From DASWVC01 sp036401335 (lineage in GTDB: Bacteria > Verrucomicrobiota > Verrucomicrobiia > Chthoniobacterales > JAFAMB01): a DNA stretch of 7,026 bases. The notes beneath the pieces were generated by a model. It saw nothing but the letters and a program-made list of their open reading frames with translations. It did no database searches and was not told the DNA's origin. Every line of letters starts with the position of its first letter. Positions within the stretch are counted from its first letter, which is position 1. Positions 5,927 to 7,026 of this stretch are shown piece after piece. Location of the stretch: assembly GCA_036401335.1 (NCBI GenBank), contig DASWVC010000393.1, forward strand, positions 1-7,026. Reading direction: 5' to 3'. The translations under genes were made by a program, and so were the position numbers.

Positions 5927-6796
5927 TCACTTTCCGCGGGCGGCAATGACCACGCAATTGTTAAGCCGTGCCCAACCAGGGGCATCGAAGCCGGGGTCTG
6001 GAGTCCGGGCGAAGAAAGCCGTGGAAGATCCTCCGTCCAGGTTCAGGCAGCGATCCAGGCGGTCGCCGGGGCTCAGTTCAAGGCCGGCCAGCAGGGAAGC
6101 AGTCTCCGCCAACGTGGCCGACCAGGCGCTGCCGATCCCGAAACGCCCTTGGCGGCTCATATAAAGAAAAGTGCGCGGCGCGCTCCGGGTTGCCTCCAGG
6201 CCGCTCACAGGAGTAGCATGGTCGACCAGAAAAGGGCCGCTCTGGACAGCGCCTTCCACCTTGAAAGAAAACGGCTGCCCGTCCGACCGTTGCAGGTGGG
6301 GTGTGCCGTTTTGAACCCAGAACACGCCCGAAAGCAGACGGGCGCGTTCCCAGCGGTGCAGGGTCACTCCGTTCGCGACCAGCCAGCCTACCGCCTGCCC
6401 GTCTGGTTGAAAGTAGCCGCCATTGACCCCCGCCGCCCCCTGCGTGCGTTCAACTGCCTCCCGCACGGAGGTAAACGGTTGCGGCACCTGGGCTGCGATC
6501 TCGCAACGCAGGCCGGTGGCGTCGCCGAAGGCGAGCAGCAGTTTGACCGTCGTCCGTCCGTTTTCGAGCGTCAGTTTTCGGAAATGAACGTTCCCGGAAA
6601 CGTCTGCGGCGTCGGCCTGGGCGGCGGCGCGCCAGGCGCCTTGGGCTGCCGTCATGGCCGTTACGGAGCCGAGCCAAACGGCCAGGCACGCCGTTATAGC
6701 TGCCCGCCACCTGCTCCGAAGCTTTCGTGCCCGCCAGGTCTGCGAGGCAACCGCGTGCCTGCCGGGCCACGGGCACAGCGGTAACCTGAGCCTCAA
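5927..6796 (-). CDS. Phosphodiester glycosidase (NAGPA) domain protein, exported
   Basis: From a TTG start at 6796 the product has 289 residues. The blocks GVNGGYF (123-129), QSGPFLVD (185-192), RTF (208-210) and LNLDGGSSTAFF (251-262) are typical of the phosphodiester glycosidase domain of mammalian uncovering enzyme NAGPA and many bacterial exopolysaccharide-related proteins. Bacterial members are thought to cleave sugar-1-phosphodiester bonds; the substrate here is unknown. The hydrophobic stretch ITACLAVWLGSVTAM (34-48) after an Arg-rich region looks like a signal peptide or anchor with an unusually long n-region, so the domain should lie outside the cytoplasm. The TTG overlaps the upstream methyltransferase stop as TTGA and has a GGGGGTGA element 4 nt before it, which is why I prefer it. 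An ATG at 6871 would add 25 residues and a 79-bp overlap; the ATG at 6655 would lose the signal sequence. Confidence 0.75.
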   Translation of the reverse strand: MRLRLPLCPWPGRHAVASQTWRARKLRSRWRAAITACLAVWLGSVTAMTAAQGAWRAAAQADAADVSGNVHFRKLTLENGRTTVKLLLAFGDATGLRCEIAAQVPQPFTSVREAVERTQGAAGVNGGYFQPDGQAVGWLVANGVTLHRWERARLLSGVFWVQNGTPHLQRSDGQPFSFKVEGAVQSGPFLVDHATPVSGLEATRSAPRTFLYMSRQGRFGIGSAWSATLAETASLLAGLELSPGDRLDRCLNLDGGSSTAFFARTPDPGFDAPGWARLNNCVVIAARGK

Positions 6797-7026
6797 GGTT
6801 TCACCCCCGTGGCAAACAGGGTTTGAAAGTGCGGGCTTTTCGTTTCCCGGGAAACGACGTGGCATTCGCACCGTTCGAAGCCGCCCTGACCCAACAATCG
6901 CAGCAGTTCGACTTCGCTGAACCCGAGCCAGAGGTCCGCGTAAAGCTCACGGGCCTGCTCGAACGAATGGGTCAGCAAGTCGAGGATCAAGATTCTGCCG
7001 CCGGGACGCAGGATCCGGGCAGCGGA
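6793..7026 (-). CDS. SAM-dependent methyltransferase, C-terminal part (cut by window edge)
   Basis: The last 77 residues of a gene that starts beyond position 7026. The visible part begins SAARILRPGGRILILDLL, which is the motif III/beta-5 region of class I Rossmann methyltransferases, followed by LWLGFSEVELLRLLGQGGF and a C-terminal beta strand ending FQTLFATGVKP. The combination PGGR-LDLL-(D/L)WLGF resembles the methyltransferase half of ArsR-regulator/methyltransferase proteins found in many bacteria, but the N-terminal half needed to decide is missing. The TGA stop (6793-6795) overlaps the probable TTG start of the next gene, so the two are likely translationally coupled. Frame continuity to the window edge was checked codon by codon. 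Confidence 0.8.
   Translation of the reverse strand, partial: SAARILRPGGRILILDLLTHSFEQARELYADLWLGFSEVELLRLLGQGGFERCECHVVSRETKSPHFQTLFATGVKP
6801..6808 (-). promoter_or_regulatory. Purine-rich ribosome-binding element deciding the TTG start at 6796
   Basis: On the minus strand GGGGGTGA precedes TTG by 4 nt, with the G-run centred about 9 nt from the start. It lies within the last codons of the methyltransferase gene. It is the only Shine-Dalgarno-like element placed well for a start codon of the glycosidase-domain gene and supports the TTGA overlap start. Confidence 0.45.

Noticed and set aside
5838..5957. 40-residue N-terminal extension of the small exported protein
   Set aside because: It would overlap the upstream gene and place a Cys/Arg-rich segment in front of a complete signal peptide, which begins at 5837 or 5831.
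5840..6784. 314-codon plus-strand open frame opposite the phosphodiester glycosidase gene
   Set aside because: The minus strand carries the conserved NGGYF and LDGGSST blocks; the plus-strand translation is Arg/Pro/Gly-rich antisense sequence.
1..7026. CRISPR array, insertion sequence, integrase or toxin-antitoxin content
   Set aside because: No spaced direct repeats, transposase or recombinase motifs, terminal inverted repeats or paired small toxin/antitoxin genes were seen on either strand.

Overview
The window is high-GC bacterial chromosomal DNA with dense coding, GTG and TTG start codons and weak or absent Shine-Dalgarno sequences at several genes. Together with the gene content (a short-form UxaE-type epimerase, a LarA homologue, a phosphodiester glycosidase-like protein), this is compatible with a soil Verrucomicrobiota-like organism. 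That assignment is inference, because no rRNA or other marker gene is present.

Layout: positions 1-220 hold no convincing gene, only small hairpins and a 9-bp tandem repeat. At 221-1027 (minus) lies an SDR oxidoreductase of the D-mannonate oxidoreductase (fructuronate reductase) type. A 284-bp divergent intergenic region follows, with a perfect TTGACA -35 hexamer and two dyad-symmetric operator candidates. The plus-strand block then reads tagaturonate/fructuronate epimerase family UxaE (1312-2556), a probable intrinsic terminator (2610-2649), an ExuT-like MFS transporter (2697-4025) and, 32 bp later, a LarA-family nickel-pincer racemase/epimerase (4058-5344). Convergent to this is a minus-strand block, read from right to left: the C-terminal end of a SAM-dependent methyltransferase (cut by the window edge at 7026), a phosphodiester glycosidase (NAGPA) domain protein whose best start codon overlaps the methyltransferase stop as TTGA, and a small exported helical protein of unknown function (5358-5837).

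Functionally, 221-5344 reads as a hexuronate-use cluster: uptake by the MFS carrier, C4 epimerisation between D-tagaturonate and D-fructuronate by UxaE, and reduction of fructuronate to D-mannonate by the SDR. The LarA homologue is the unusual member. It keeps the residues that hold and use the nickel-pincer cofactor but differs at two positions I align to the lactate pocket. A C2 epimerase acting on an aldonate (for example D-mannonate/D-gluconate) would connect this cluster to gluconate metabolism. No uronate isomerase (UxaC), mannonate dehydratase (UxuA), or LarB/LarC/LarE cofactor-synthesis gene is present within the window, so the pathway must be completed elsewhere. The substrate of the LarA homologue is a hypothesis, not a reading.
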